Shown here piece after piece: positions 1-8,045 of a stretch of 64,000 nt of DNA. Source of the stretch: Fidelibacterota bacterium. Lineage in GTDB: Bacteria; Fidelibacterota; Fidelibacteria; Fidelibacterales; Fidelibacteraceae. The stretch's first letter is position 1, and each line of letters starts with the position of its first letter. The stretch spans positions 73,114 through 137,113 of the forward strand of contig JAQUPD010000001.1 in assembly GCA_028716785.1 (NCBI GenBank), read 5' to 3'. Position numbers and translations under genes: made by a program. The notes below the pieces were generated by a model that was given only the letters and a program-made list of their open reading frames with translations, searched no databases and was not told the DNA's origin.

Positions 1-1
1 A

Positions 2-1135
2 AAGGAAAACAAGCCATACCGTTATCCGGGTACCTGTCGCACCCTTTCAGATGCAGAAATTGACCAAAAAGTACGTCAAAACATTCCTTATACTGTTCGT
101 CTCCACGTTCCTGATGAGGGAGTAACATGCTTTAAAGATATGGTTTTTAAAACGATTGAGATCCAAAATAAAGAGATTGATGATTTTATTATCATGCGGT
201 CAGATTCAACACCTGTGTACCAATTAGCTGTTGTTGTAGATGATGCCATGATGGGAATTACCCATGTCATTCGGGGAGAAGATCATTTATCCAACACGCC
301 AAAACAGATCCTTCTCTACCGTGCATTGGGATATCCAATTCCTCAATTTGCCCATGTCCCCTTGATACTTGCTCCTGATGGAAAACGGCTAAGCAAACGA
401 CATGGTGCAACATCCGTTCATGAATTCCGTGAAATGGGCTTTATACCCGATGGTTTTATCAATGGTTTAATTCATTTAGGCTGGGGAAAATCAGGAAATC
501 AAACACTTTTTACTCGTGAAGAACTTATTCAACTCTTTAAAATACAGGACATCTCCAAAAAAAGTGCCATTTTTGATCTTCAAAAAATGATTTGGATTAA
601 TGGCCAACATCTTTCTCGAAAACAGGCTGAAGAACTCTTCCCGATGGTTGTCGAGGTATGGAAAAAAGCTAATCTTCTTACTGAAGAAGAGGCCCAAAGT
701 CGTAAAGAATATCTTTACAAAGCAATTGATTTGTTAAAAACGCGAATGAAATTATTGCAAGATTTTGTTACTTTTGGCGCCTATATCTTAAAAGATCCCG
801 AAACGTATGATTCTGAAGCTGTTAAAAAATACTGGACACATCCAACCATTCTAAAAATGCTTAAGGAATATTATACCCAACTTGAAACATTAGAGCCTTT
901 TATGCCTTCCTTACTTGAAGAAACGTTGCGATCACTTACCGAGCAAGCTGGTGAAAAAGCCGCGACCCTTATTCATGCTGTTCGACTTGCAATAACGGGC
1001 TTTTCTGTGAGTCCGAGTCTTTTTGATTTACTCTCATTGCTTGGCAAGGAAACCGTCCTAAGAAGATTAGAAAAATCAATCACCTATCTTTCTACAAATT
1101 TTCCCGAACACCTTATTGAAAAGAGAGATACTTAG
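2..1135 (+). CDS. gltX: Glutamyl-tRNA synthetase, 3' part
   Basis: Charges tRNA-Glu with glutamate in the cytoplasm. The reading frame is open from the first bases of the window, so the N-terminal part, including the HIGH motif, lies to the left. About 377 codons are visible. Seen directly: a Rossmann-fold segment with VIRGEDHLSNTPKQ, and the class I KMSKS-type loop KRLSKRHGA near nt 380-405, followed by the helical anticodon-binding region typical of bacterial GluRS. The family is usually 460-500 residues, which fits a missing N-terminal quarter. An ATG at 140 lies inside the gene and is not a start. The bacterial spacing of these motifs argues for GluRS over GlnRS. Very likely correct. Confidence 0.96.
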   Translation, partial: KENKPYRYPGTCRTLSDAEIDQKVRQNIPYTVRLHVPDEGVTCFKDMVFKTIEIQNKEIDDFIIMRSDSTPVYQLAVVVDDAMMGITHVIRGEDHLSNTPKQILLYRALGYPIPQFAHVPLILAPDGKRLSKRHGATSVHEFREMGFIPDGFINGLIHLGWGKSGNQTLFTREELIQLFKIQDISKKSAIFDLQKMIWINGQHLSRKQAEELFPMVVEVWKKANLLTEEEAQSRKEYLYKAIDLLKTRMKLLQDFVTFGAYILKDPETYDSEAVKKYWTHPTILKMLKEYYTQLETLEPFMPSLLEETLRSLTEQAGEKAATLIHAVRLAITGFSVSPSLFDLLSLLGKETVLRRLEKSITYLSTNFPEHLIEKRDT

Positions 1136-1202
1136 AAAACGCACAGCACCATAATTTTGATTGAAAAATAATCTTGACTCTTTTTTGAGTCTTTAAAATT
1201 CC

Positions 1203-1232
1203 TTGTCATTTTTTCAATTTTTTTTGTATAAT
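1203..1232 (+). promoter_or_regulatory. Sigma-70-type promoter of the tRNA
   Basis: TTGTCA at 1203-1208, an 18-base T-rich spacer, and a perfect TATAAT at 1227-1232. The mature tRNA begins 16 bases after the -10 box, so the transcript would carry only a short 5' leader. This is the best canonical promoter seen in the window. Confidence 0.7.
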
Positions 1233-1247
1233 TCTTCGCTTTTTGAT

Positions 1248-1321
1248 GGCGAAGTAGCTCAGTTGGTTAGAGCAGCGGAATCATAATCCGCGTGTCCGGG
1301 GTTCGAGTCCCTGCTTCGCTA
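1248..1321 (+). tRNA. tRNA with CAT anticodon (elongator Met, or Ile2)
   Basis: A full cloverleaf of 74 bases. Acceptor GGCGAAG pairs with CTTCGCT (one G-U), the D arm contains AGCTCAGTTGGTTAGAGC, the anticodon stem is GCGGA/TCCGC with loop ATCATAA (anticodon CAT), and the T arm CGGGG-TTCGAGT-CCCTG is standard. The discriminator is A and CCA is not encoded. Initiator features (unpaired first acceptor pair, three G-C pairs in the anticodon stem) are absent. Elongator tRNA-Met is the first choice. tRNA-Ile2, whose C34 is modified to lysidine, cannot be excluded by eye. Confidence 0.93.
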
Positions 1322-1375
1322 CACTAAAAAAAATAATGATACAGCAATGTTAACATGATCATTTAAGAGGTAATA

Positions 1376-1412
1376 TTAAAAGAGGATCAACATTTAATTG
1401 AACCTCTTTTAA
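1376..1412. terminator. Bidirectional AT-rich hairpin terminator
   Basis: TTAAAAGAGG (1376-1385) pairs with CCTCTTTTAA (1403-1412). After one A-A mismatch the stem continues for four more pairs, closing a 7-base loop. U-rich ends exist on both strands. It lies between the rightward tRNA and the leftward coiled-coil gene, so it can serve both. Confidence 0.55.
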
Positions 1413-1449
1413 AAATTTATTTTTAAAAACATAGTAGAAGTTTTATGAC

Positions 1450-1968
1450 TTATCGTTTTTTTCGTTTATCCTCTTCAGGAACTATAAGAACTTCAAGATC
1501 GTCAACTTTTTTCTGCAGCGCTTCAAGGTCACGGCTTATTTTTTGAATTTGTTGATTTGTTGTAATTTGATTTTGATTAACCATCGCGCGTAAGCTTGTA
1601 GTCACTTTTCGTAAGGCTTCGAGTTGTGTTTCCATATTAGTAGTATTATTTTCAACAACAGCACCTAACGAATCAACGCGCGTATTTAATAAAAAGACAT
1701 CTTGGCTATGAATCTTTTTTAATTCCTCAACTTTGCTATATAAATCCTTGATATCATTTTGATTTTGGCGGATATGTTTTGCTCTTCCAACAAATTTTAC
1801 CTCTAAATCATTGAGTTGATCTGTAAATTTCTGATAATTTTTTTCAATACTTTGTGCTTTTTCATTCATCGAATTAATTCGGGCATCAATGGTTGTTTGA
1901 TAATAATACATTGCGCCCAGACCCGCAAAGAGGGCAACCCATAATACAGACATCAAAAATTTCTTCAT
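1450..1968 (-). CDS. Membrane-anchored coiled-coil protein, unknown function
   Basis: 172 residues. One N-terminal hydrophobic segment (about residues 4-23) is followed by a long charged region with heptad-like spacing of L, I and V (about 30-165), ending in a basic tail KRKKR. This looks like a single-pass inner-membrane anchor with a periplasmic coiled coil. No enzymatic motif is visible and I do not recognise the family. A purine-rich GGAGTAAGGA lies just before the ATG. It stands alone between two terminators (1376-1412 and 2079-2104) and so is probably transcribed separately from the propeller gene upstream. Confidence 0.7.
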   Translation of the reverse strand: MKKFLMSVLWVALFAGLGAMYYYQTTIDARINSMNEKAQSIEKNYQKFTDQLNDLEVKFVGRAKHIRQNQNDIKDLYSKVEELKKIHSQDVFLLNTRVDSLGAVVENNTTNMETQLEALRKVTTSLRAMVNQNQITTNQQIQKISRDLEALQKKVDDLEVLIVPEEDKRKKR

Positions 1969-2078
1969 TCCTTACTCCCACTATTTACAGCTTCTATATT
2001 CTTTCATTTAAGCTATTGAACGTACATAAAATGTAATTCAAAATCAACAATACAGAAATAAAAAAATGCATTAAAATA

Positions 2079-2104
2079 AAAAAGCCCCGATAACGGGGCT
2101 TTTT
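2079..2104 (-). terminator. Strong intrinsic terminator
   Basis: AAAAAGCCCCG (2079-2089) pairs perfectly with CGGGGCTTTTT (2094-2104) around an ATAA loop, giving 11 pairs with a G+C core and a U run. It lies 20 bases downstream of the leftward propeller gene and probably ends the whole 2.1-18.6 kb transcript. Confidence 0.9.
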
Positions 2105-2123
2105 AAATGGCTAATAGATACCA

Positions 2124-3416
2124 CTATTTAAGCAATGTCATCTTACGAGTAATTGTTTGGCCATCAACGGTAAGTCTATAGAGATAGGTTCCAGAAGCTG
2201 CATGTGCACCATTCCATGTTGACGTATAATCTCCTGCTTGACGATATTCATCGACCAATGTTTCAACTAACTTTCCATTAATATCATAAATAGAGAGATT
2301 TACATTGGCTCCTTGAGTCAGGTTAAAATGAATAGTTGTAGTTGGGTTAAAGGGATTTGGATAATTTGCTTTGAGTGTAAAGGATTTAGGGCCAAAAATA
2401 CCTTCAGTTTCCCATACGCCATCCGGTGATTTTACAAATTTGTAGATACCATTATTATCCCATGTGTTGAAATATGTAACATAAGCGGTATTTTCATCAG
2501 CAAAGTCAATACCACGAGGTAAAATTGTCCAATTAAGTGTTTGTGCAGAATCAGGTACCATAGAGTCAACAAAGGCTTTTTCAACAGGATCCCATGCCAC
2601 ATGTGAGCAAGGAGTAAATGGAACAGAGCTTGTTGGATGTACACCAAACCAAATTAACCCATCGGGAGACCATGCCGCAGATTCGCAATTTAACCCATGG
2701 ATTGTATCAGCTGGGGCATATATACCATCCAGACCTTCATCACTATGAAAAATAACAATACCAACAGTTGTATAGGTAATAAAGTAAATGTCTTTTGCGT
2801 CTTCAGAAACTTCAATTGTTCTTGAATATCCCGAAATTAATTCACCTGGAACCACCGCATCAATCTCAAACCCATCTGGATCATACGCTTTTATGGGTTG
2901 ACCACCGGCAACAACCATATTTAAGAAAAAGTTACCTACCGCATCTGTCGCAACTTTTGTAATCGAACTACCTGGACCAAAAGGCTCTTTGACAAGTAAT
3001 TTTGCTGTATAATCGTCTTTATCAAGCACATAAAAGGCATCATACATTGATACAATTACATCACCATCAGGGGTGGTACCGAGTCCTCGAAGTGCATACC
3101 AAAATGTATCAATTTCATAGCCAAAATAACTTTCCTCGGGATCAAAAGGTCCAAAGGTTTTTATGATTTTTTCAACAGTTCCATCAGGATTAAACACCAG
3201 AAGTCTTTGACATGCTCTAAAACTATCTGCCGCAGCGACATAGATAGAATCCGTTTTATAGTATGACCCATACCAAATTCTTCCATTGCCGTCAACAGCC
3301 ACACCATGACCATAAGATTCAACAGAATCGGGAGGAAACACTGTCCCGCTGTCCCACCCTGCAAAAGCCATGGTAGCCGTTAGTAAAACAGCAATAACGA
3401 CTAACATTTTTTTCAT
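2124..3416 (-). CDS. Secreted beta-propeller with NPFNP-type secretion tail
   Basis: 430 residues. Signal peptide at about 1-19, ending AMAFA. Residues 25-330 contain repeats such as VAVDGNGRIWYG and GLGTTPDGDVIVS, which resemble NHL/SMP-30 propeller blades. The last about 85 residues form a type IX-like sorting or FlgD-Ig-like domain: the motif NYPNPFNPTTTI, then SIYDINGKLV, SGTYLYRL and a final KMTLLK. Such tails direct export through the type IX system in the Bacteroidetes group. It is the last gene of the nine-gene envelope locus, 35 bases after the lipoprotein propeller, and is followed by a strong terminator. GGAG precedes the start. What the propeller binds is unknown. Confidence 0.85.
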   Translation of the reverse strand: MKKMLVVIAVLLTATMAFAGWDSGTVFPPDSVESYGHGVAVDGNGRIWYGSYYKTDSIYVAAADSFRACQRLLVFNPDGTVEKIIKTFGPFDPEESYFGYEIDTFWYALRGLGTTPDGDVIVSMYDAFYVLDKDDYTAKLLVKEPFGPGSSITKVATDAVGNFFLNMVVAGGQPIKAYDPDGFEIDAVVPGELISGYSRTIEVSEDAKDIYFITYTTVGIVIFHSDEGLDGIYAPADTIHGLNCESAAWSPDGLIWFGVHPTSSVPFTPCSHVAWDPVEKAFVDSMVPDSAQTLNWTILPRGIDFADENTAYVTYFNTWDNNGIYKFVKSPDGVWETEGIFGPKSFTLKANYPNPFNPTTTIHFNLTQGANVNLSIYDINGKLVETLVDEYRQAGDYTSTWNGAHAASGTYLYRLTVDGQTITRKMTLLK

Positions 3417-3451
3417 TTCATTCTCCTTTTTTGGTTTACCATTTCTTATTA

Positions 3452-4768
3452 TTATTGAGGACGTCCATAATAAGGTGCTCCTTTAACATCCAGGCTAATC
3501 CGGATTACCCGTGGTGTTGGAGCATTTTCATCCGTCCTCTCGCTTCTTCTTACCATATACAGGATCTTTTCATTCCCAAAATTCATATGAACTCCCTTTG
3601 TAAAAAGGGCAGGTGTTGGATAATTATAAATCGCTTTTGCAGTTCCATCGCTCAAATCAACATGGATAAGAGGAACACCATAATCATCCCCACTCACAAA
3701 AGCATCACCATTTTCATCCAGAACCATAAAAACAGGGATTGTTTCTTTAAAGCCTGTATTATTCCAATTTACAACCAGTTCTTTGTCACTCACTAAACCA
3801 TTCCCTTGAATAGCATGTTTATATATTCCGTACTTTGGAATTGTTTGATCACTTCCGGTATATTCTGCTAACGTATAAATGTCATTATTAAAAACTTTAA
3901 GAGACATAACGGTATAATCTTCATAGAAGTCATCATTTTCAACAATTGTGACTCCATCTGCAAGAAGGGCAAAAATTTTCTTCCCCATTCCTGCAGCGTA
4001 CATGATACCATTAGCATCCCAATCGATAGCAGAAACACGATCGCTAAATTTTACCCCTGTTTTTCGCGATCCCCCACCTGCTGGAAAATAATAGAGTGTT
4101 GAAAAGTTTCTTGCATAGATCAAATCCCCATTCGGAGCAAATTTTAAATCAGTCATATTAGTATGGCTGCTGCTTCCATAAATAATCATGGAATCATGTT
4201 TCGTAGGTAAAAGTTTATAGACTTTGGTATCAGCAGACGTTACATAAACATTTTCATCTTTATCAACAGCAACAGCTAAAGGGAGCGTTTGATCTGAAAA
4301 GGCACCATATTCTACAGCTGGTTTTTCCAGAGTATAGGGGACACTATTTCCATCCTCATCCTTATATTTTCCAAACAAATATGCACCCTGAACAGAAATT
4401 TTTACTTCTACAGAGTCAATGGACCATTGTGCGGGATCTTTAATGATTTTGGGGGCATACACTGCCATTTTTTGGGGATTTGCCGTTAAATCGCATTTAG
4501 CAGGTTCTGGGAATCCAATTCCCGCATTAAAGAATACAACATTTTCAGAGATAGTTTCAGAAAAGTTTGTCCCATATATTTCAACAAGTCCAACTGCTTC
4601 ATAAGAATTCCCAGCCGGGTTAACGAATGCAATAATTGGTGTGGGCTTTCCCGGATCATTGGGATCAAAAACGCTATCCGGGTAATCTGTATCTTCACAT
4701 CCTGTCAGACCAAATATTGCTAAAAGCAATATTATCAAGCCTAGTGTTAATCCCTTTTTTGTCATCAT
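3452..4768 (-). CDS. Lipoprotein with IPT/TIG-like domain and beta-propeller
   Basis: 438 residues. A lipoprotein signal with lipobox LTGC puts the lipidated Cys near residue 24. Residues about 42-130 look like an IPT/TIG immunoglobulin-type fold (PIIAFVNPAGN...VEIYGTNF). The rest, with repeats such as AVDKDENVYVTSADTKVYKL and LKFAPNGDLIYARN, looks like a propeller. In Bacteroidetes-type bacteria IPT-plus-propeller lipoproteins often sit on the outer membrane beside TonB-dependent receptors and bind substrate, which matches its place here downstream of two such receptors and their partners. GAAGGAG precedes the ATGATG start. The ligand is unknown. Confidence 0.8.
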   Translation of the reverse strand: MMTKKGLTLGLIILLLAIFGLTGCEDTDYPDSVFDPNDPGKPTPIIAFVNPAGNSYEAVGLVEIYGTNFSETISENVVFFNAGIGFPEPAKCDLTANPQKMAVYAPKIIKDPAQWSIDSVEVKISVQGAYLFGKYKDEDGNSVPYTLEKPAVEYGAFSDQTLPLAVAVDKDENVYVTSADTKVYKLLPTKHDSMIIYGSSSHTNMTDLKFAPNGDLIYARNFSTLYYFPAGGGSRKTGVKFSDRVSAIDWDANGIMYAAGMGKKIFALLADGVTIVENDDFYEDYTVMSLKVFNNDIYTLAEYTGSDQTIPKYGIYKHAIQGNGLVSDKELVVNWNNTGFKETIPVFMVLDENGDAFVSGDDYGVPLIHVDLSDGTAKAIYNYPTPALFTKGVHMNFGNEKILYMVRRSERTDENAPTPRVIRISLDVKGAPYYGRPQ

Positions 4769-4842
4769 TAGTCTCCTTCATGTAATATTAGTATCATTCT
4801 TGTCAAATGTCAATTATTTATACTTCTATCTTATTTTATGGG

Positions 4843-5844
4843 TTAAAATGTAAACCCCAAGGTGAATCGTTGGACATAATCAAAAACACCAAAAGGGGTA
4901 TAGGAGTAATTAAAGGAAAATCCAAATTTTTGAATGCCAACGCCAAAGGTAATGTCTTGCTCATCGCTAACAAACATATATCCACCTCTGAGAAAAAAGG
5001 TTTTCATAAACGCATATTCCAAGCCAAGATTAACTTGTTCAGGATAGGAGCGCGGGTGTGTAGCATCGACATAAGCCCATAACTCCTGTCCTTTTGGTTT
5101 CTCAGGCATAAGGTCAAGCAGATCCATGGTAATTCCAATGGTAAATGTGAGAGGTAACTGAAAGTTTTCCCGTTCATAATTAATCTCTTGAGAAAAATTT
5201 TGAAAGGTCATGCCAAACATTAAACTTTTATAACCAGTTTTAAACTGTGTTCCAAAATCGAGGGAGGTAGCATACGTTTTATTTTTTTTCACAACAAGAC
5301 TATCGCCCTTGGGAACAATACTTTTTCCCAACTGTTGACCCGAATATTTAACGCTACCGCCGACAGAGAATTTATCTGAAAGAGCAATCGCATATCCTAT
5401 TCCTCCAGAAAAGGCTGAAGGATACATAAGTTCCGTATCAATAAATCCTTGTTCATTCTGCCAAGCCATTGTTCCTTGGACTTCTCCATAGTCAACAGAT
5501 TGAGCAGTAATTCCAAACACACCGATTCGGCCGCCATACGGTCTAAAAGCAAGGGCATAGGTATTATGTTGAATATTATCAATCCATTCATTTTGACTTG
5601 CTGTAAATTCAAGAGTCTTATCTAATCGAGCCATACCAGCAGGATTGAAAAAGAGAGAGTTCACACCATTTTCAAGGGTTGTGGCTGCATTTCCTAAGGC
5701 ACTGCTTCGCGCATCATTAGTCACACTCAGAAATTGAAAGCCTGTTTGACCAAGCTTTTTATCCTCGCCATAAAGCCCAGTAATGATACTTACCAGCAAA
5801 AAGGTAATAAAGCAGCTTTTCAGATGAATTTGTTTTCTTATCAT
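4843..5844 (-). CDS. PorV/PorQ-family outer-membrane barrel, copy B
   Basis: 333 residues with a signal peptide at about 1-26. Typical family N-terminus: KLGQTGFQFLSVTNDARSSA, then LFFNPAGMA and a series of amphipathic strands ending in the aromatic RFTLGFTF, a barrel C-terminal signal. PorV-type proteins are FadL-like barrels that act with the type IX secretion and attachment apparatus. It is a clear paralogue of the barrel at 11304-12290: shared features include SVxxDAR, NPAxMA, QNxWI, GVFGI and the spacing of AHPRxYPE. It follows the 727-residue FN3 protein by five bases, so the two are surely cotranscribed. Specific role inferred only from family and context. Confidence 0.85.
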   Translation of the reverse strand: MIRKQIHLKSCFITFLLVSIITGLYGEDKKLGQTGFQFLSVTNDARSSALGNAATTLENGVNSLFFNPAGMARLDKTLEFTASQNEWIDNIQHNTYALAFRPYGGRIGVFGITAQSVDYGEVQGTMAWQNEQGFIDTELMYPSAFSGGIGYAIALSDKFSVGGSVKYSGQQLGKSIVPKGDSLVVKKNKTYATSLDFGTQFKTGYKSLMFGMTFQNFSQEINYERENFQLPLTFTIGITMDLLDLMPEKPKGQELWAYVDATHPRSYPEQVNLGLEYAFMKTFFLRGGYMFVSDEQDITFGVGIQKFGFSFNYSYTPFGVFDYVQRFTLGFTF

Positions 5845-5849
5845 AATCG

Positions 5850-8033
5850 TTACCTGACAATAATGATTTTACGGGTTGCTGTTTCTCCCTTACGGTATAA
5901 AATTTCGCCCGTAAAGGGATCTTCCTGGTCTTCCGTCACTTCAAAGTGTGCAATATAGATACCACTTACAACAACTTGACGTGAAGAGCTCAGTGACTTC
6001 CAGGTTTCATCACCGCTACCATCATCATGATAAATTGTTTCAATCAAATCACCTCTTTCAGAAAAGATACGAATAATACAGTTCCCTGGAATATTCAAAA
6101 ACATAATTTTATCATCTTCACCGGTATATTGAAGTTGTTCAGCTCGAATGTTAAAAGGATTTGGAACAACGCGAATTGCCTTCAAACTTTCACCCGCCTG
6201 ACGCTTTAAATAGGCAGGTTCTGATGTTTTCGTATAAAAGCGAGAACTTTCAAGGGGACCTGTTGGGTTAAATTTACCATCACTATTAAGACTACCGTCC
6301 GAGTAAGCCGTGATATAATAATAATATGAAAAACCGCGAGCAGGACTTTCATCTTGATAATCTTGAGTACCTGGGGGCAGGTCAGCAATGAGATCAAAAA
6401 TAGTATCTGGTTTTGTAATAGCACGATAAATTCTATAACCTCCAAAATCGCTTTTACGATCATCAGGTGAGGGAGTCCATGTCAAATCAATACGATCTCC
6501 CTTTGATTCCACATTAAAAATCTCTGGGGGTCTTGGTGCTTGAGGAATTTGATATCCAGAAGAAAAATTTCTCAATGCCCTGCTCATTGTAAGCAAAAAG
6601 GAATCTCTTCCTGTAAATACCCACGTGTTTTTATAGATATCTTTATCAGTTGTTGTTGAACCATTTGGAAGAACAAAGGGTCCTTTATCATTTGGATTTT
6701 TATATGCTTGTAGCCAGCGGCGCCCAATATCTTCACACATGGGTCTACTTAACCCATTAATTGCTTCTACTTCAACAATTTTAATGGAATCTCCTGGGGG
6801 AATATCAAAGGGACCATAGGTAATCCAGATGTTTGTGCCACCGCCATCCCCATGAATCGTTGAGGGGTCAACTCTGTCTATAATGGATGTAACATTGTCT
6901 TCATAGAAACGGTTACCGCCCCCCTTTCCACTGCCGCCATAGGGAACACCGGATAGATGTTCGTATGCTAGAATCATTTTATCTTGATCAGCCGGTTTTA
7001 AGTCACCCGTTGATGGAAATGTATCTCCCGCATGCCATCCCATCATGGTTGGTTGTTGTGGATCATCGCTGTGATCAGACGCTGATTTATCCACATGTAA
7101 AACTCCCGTTCCTACATAATGAGGTGCTGTTAAACGTCCATTGGCTGTTGCATGAGGTCCACCAATATTATCATATGCCCACCCATCTATCTGACCTAAA
7201 AAGGAATACCCACAACGAATCCATTCTAACTGGCTAATGGGTGTATCCTCGGTAAGTGTTGCTATATTGGTATAATTATAAGGCATGGGATTAGGATCAT
7301 TGGGTCTAAACTGAGTTCTGCTTACCCATGAATATTGTCCCCATGAAATACCGCCCGCTCCCAGGCTCATATAGGCATCTCGACTGCATGAATATCGAGT
7401 TCCCCATCCTACGCGAAAGTCTTTAATCGTTTCATTTAGCACCCTTTCACTATCGTAGCCAACATATCCCGTATTTGTAAAAACAAGTTCTTTAATGAAA
7501 TAGTTATCGTGATACTGTTGGCTAAAAGCATACACACGCATCGTCATGGTAATGCCGGCAGTTGTATTTACAATATTTTCAACAATCCGATCTGGAATCT
7601 GATTAGGATTAATTGTGTCGATTTCTCCTTCATAGATTGTACTCAGATTGTTCCCATCAACATAGATAGTAGGGGGCATAAATTTTGCTGTTTGCTTTAA
7701 ACGAACAGGAAAAAGAGAGATATCCACATTGGCTTGTACAATAGTCGAAGCCCACTTTTCCCAATGATAGCCAGAGGCATCGGTAAAATCATCAACACCA
7801 AGCCAGGCTCTTTGGATTACATCATTATCCTGATAGTTATAATCTGCAGGCCAAATCATTCCTTCATAGTAGACATTATTCCAGGCTCGTTTTGAAAAGT
7901 ACGAATTAAAATGAGTCTGCAATGAACCAATTCTTACATATCGCCTGTCTGTAGCAGCAACCTGTGAGAAAGCTTGTCCTACCACACAAAAAACCAGAAT
8001 AATAATTGTCGTAATTTTTAACGTATATTTCAT
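5850..8033 (-). CDS. Secreted FN3-containing protein, copy B
   Basis: 727 residues. Signal peptide at about 1-23 (cleavage after AFS). A large N-terminal region (25-520) has no family I can name. An FN3-type domain follows at about 535-625 (NVESKGDRIDLTWTPSPDD..., then YYYYITAYSDG), and the last about 85 residues form a NPFN-type tail (RVVPNPFNIRAEQL...RIFSERGDLIE...VVVSGIYIAHF...KIIIVR), a variant of the type IX sorting domain. It is paralogous to 13041-15317. It lies 12 bases after a TonB-dependent receptor and five bases before a PorV-like barrel, so it is probably the surface partner of that receptor. It is not SusD-like: no lipobox or TPR region is visible. Confidence 0.8.
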   Translation of the reverse strand: MKYTLKITTIIILVFCVVGQAFSQVAATDRRYVRIGSLQTHFNSYFSKRAWNNVYYEGMIWPADYNYQDNDVIQRAWLGVDDFTDASGYHWEKWASTIVQANVDISLFPVRLKQTAKFMPPTIYVDGNNLSTIYEGEIDTINPNQIPDRIVENIVNTTAGITMTMRVYAFSQQYHDNYFIKELVFTNTGYVGYDSERVLNETIKDFRVGWGTRYSCSRDAYMSLGAGGISWGQYSWVSRTQFRPNDPNPMPYNYTNIATLTEDTPISQLEWIRCGYSFLGQIDGWAYDNIGGPHATANGRLTAPHYVGTGVLHVDKSASDHSDDPQQPTMMGWHAGDTFPSTGDLKPADQDKMILAYEHLSGVPYGGSGKGGGNRFYEDNVTSIIDRVDPSTIHGDGGGTNIWITYGPFDIPPGDSIKIVEVEAINGLSRPMCEDIGRRWLQAYKNPNDKGPFVLPNGSTTTDKDIYKNTWVFTGRDSFLLTMSRALRNFSSGYQIPQAPRPPEIFNVESKGDRIDLTWTPSPDDRKSDFGGYRIYRAITKPDTIFDLIADLPPGTQDYQDESPARGFSYYYYITAYSDGSLNSDGKFNPTGPLESSRFYTKTSEPAYLKRQAGESLKAIRVVPNPFNIRAEQLQYTGEDDKIMFLNIPGNCIIRIFSERGDLIETIYHDDGSGDETWKSLSSSRQVVVSGIYIAHFEVTEDQEDPFTGEILYRKGETATRKIIIVR

Positions 8034-8045
8034 AGTTCAACTCTC

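Noticed and set aside
1176-1191. GACTC-TTTTTT-GAGTC hairpin after gltX
   Set aside because: Only five pairs with a U-rich loop and a short tail. Too weak to call a terminator, though it could slow transcription ahead of the tRNA promoter.
1248-1321. Initiator tRNA-fMet
   Set aside because: The first acceptor pair is formed and the anticodon stem lacks the three G-C pairs of initiators.
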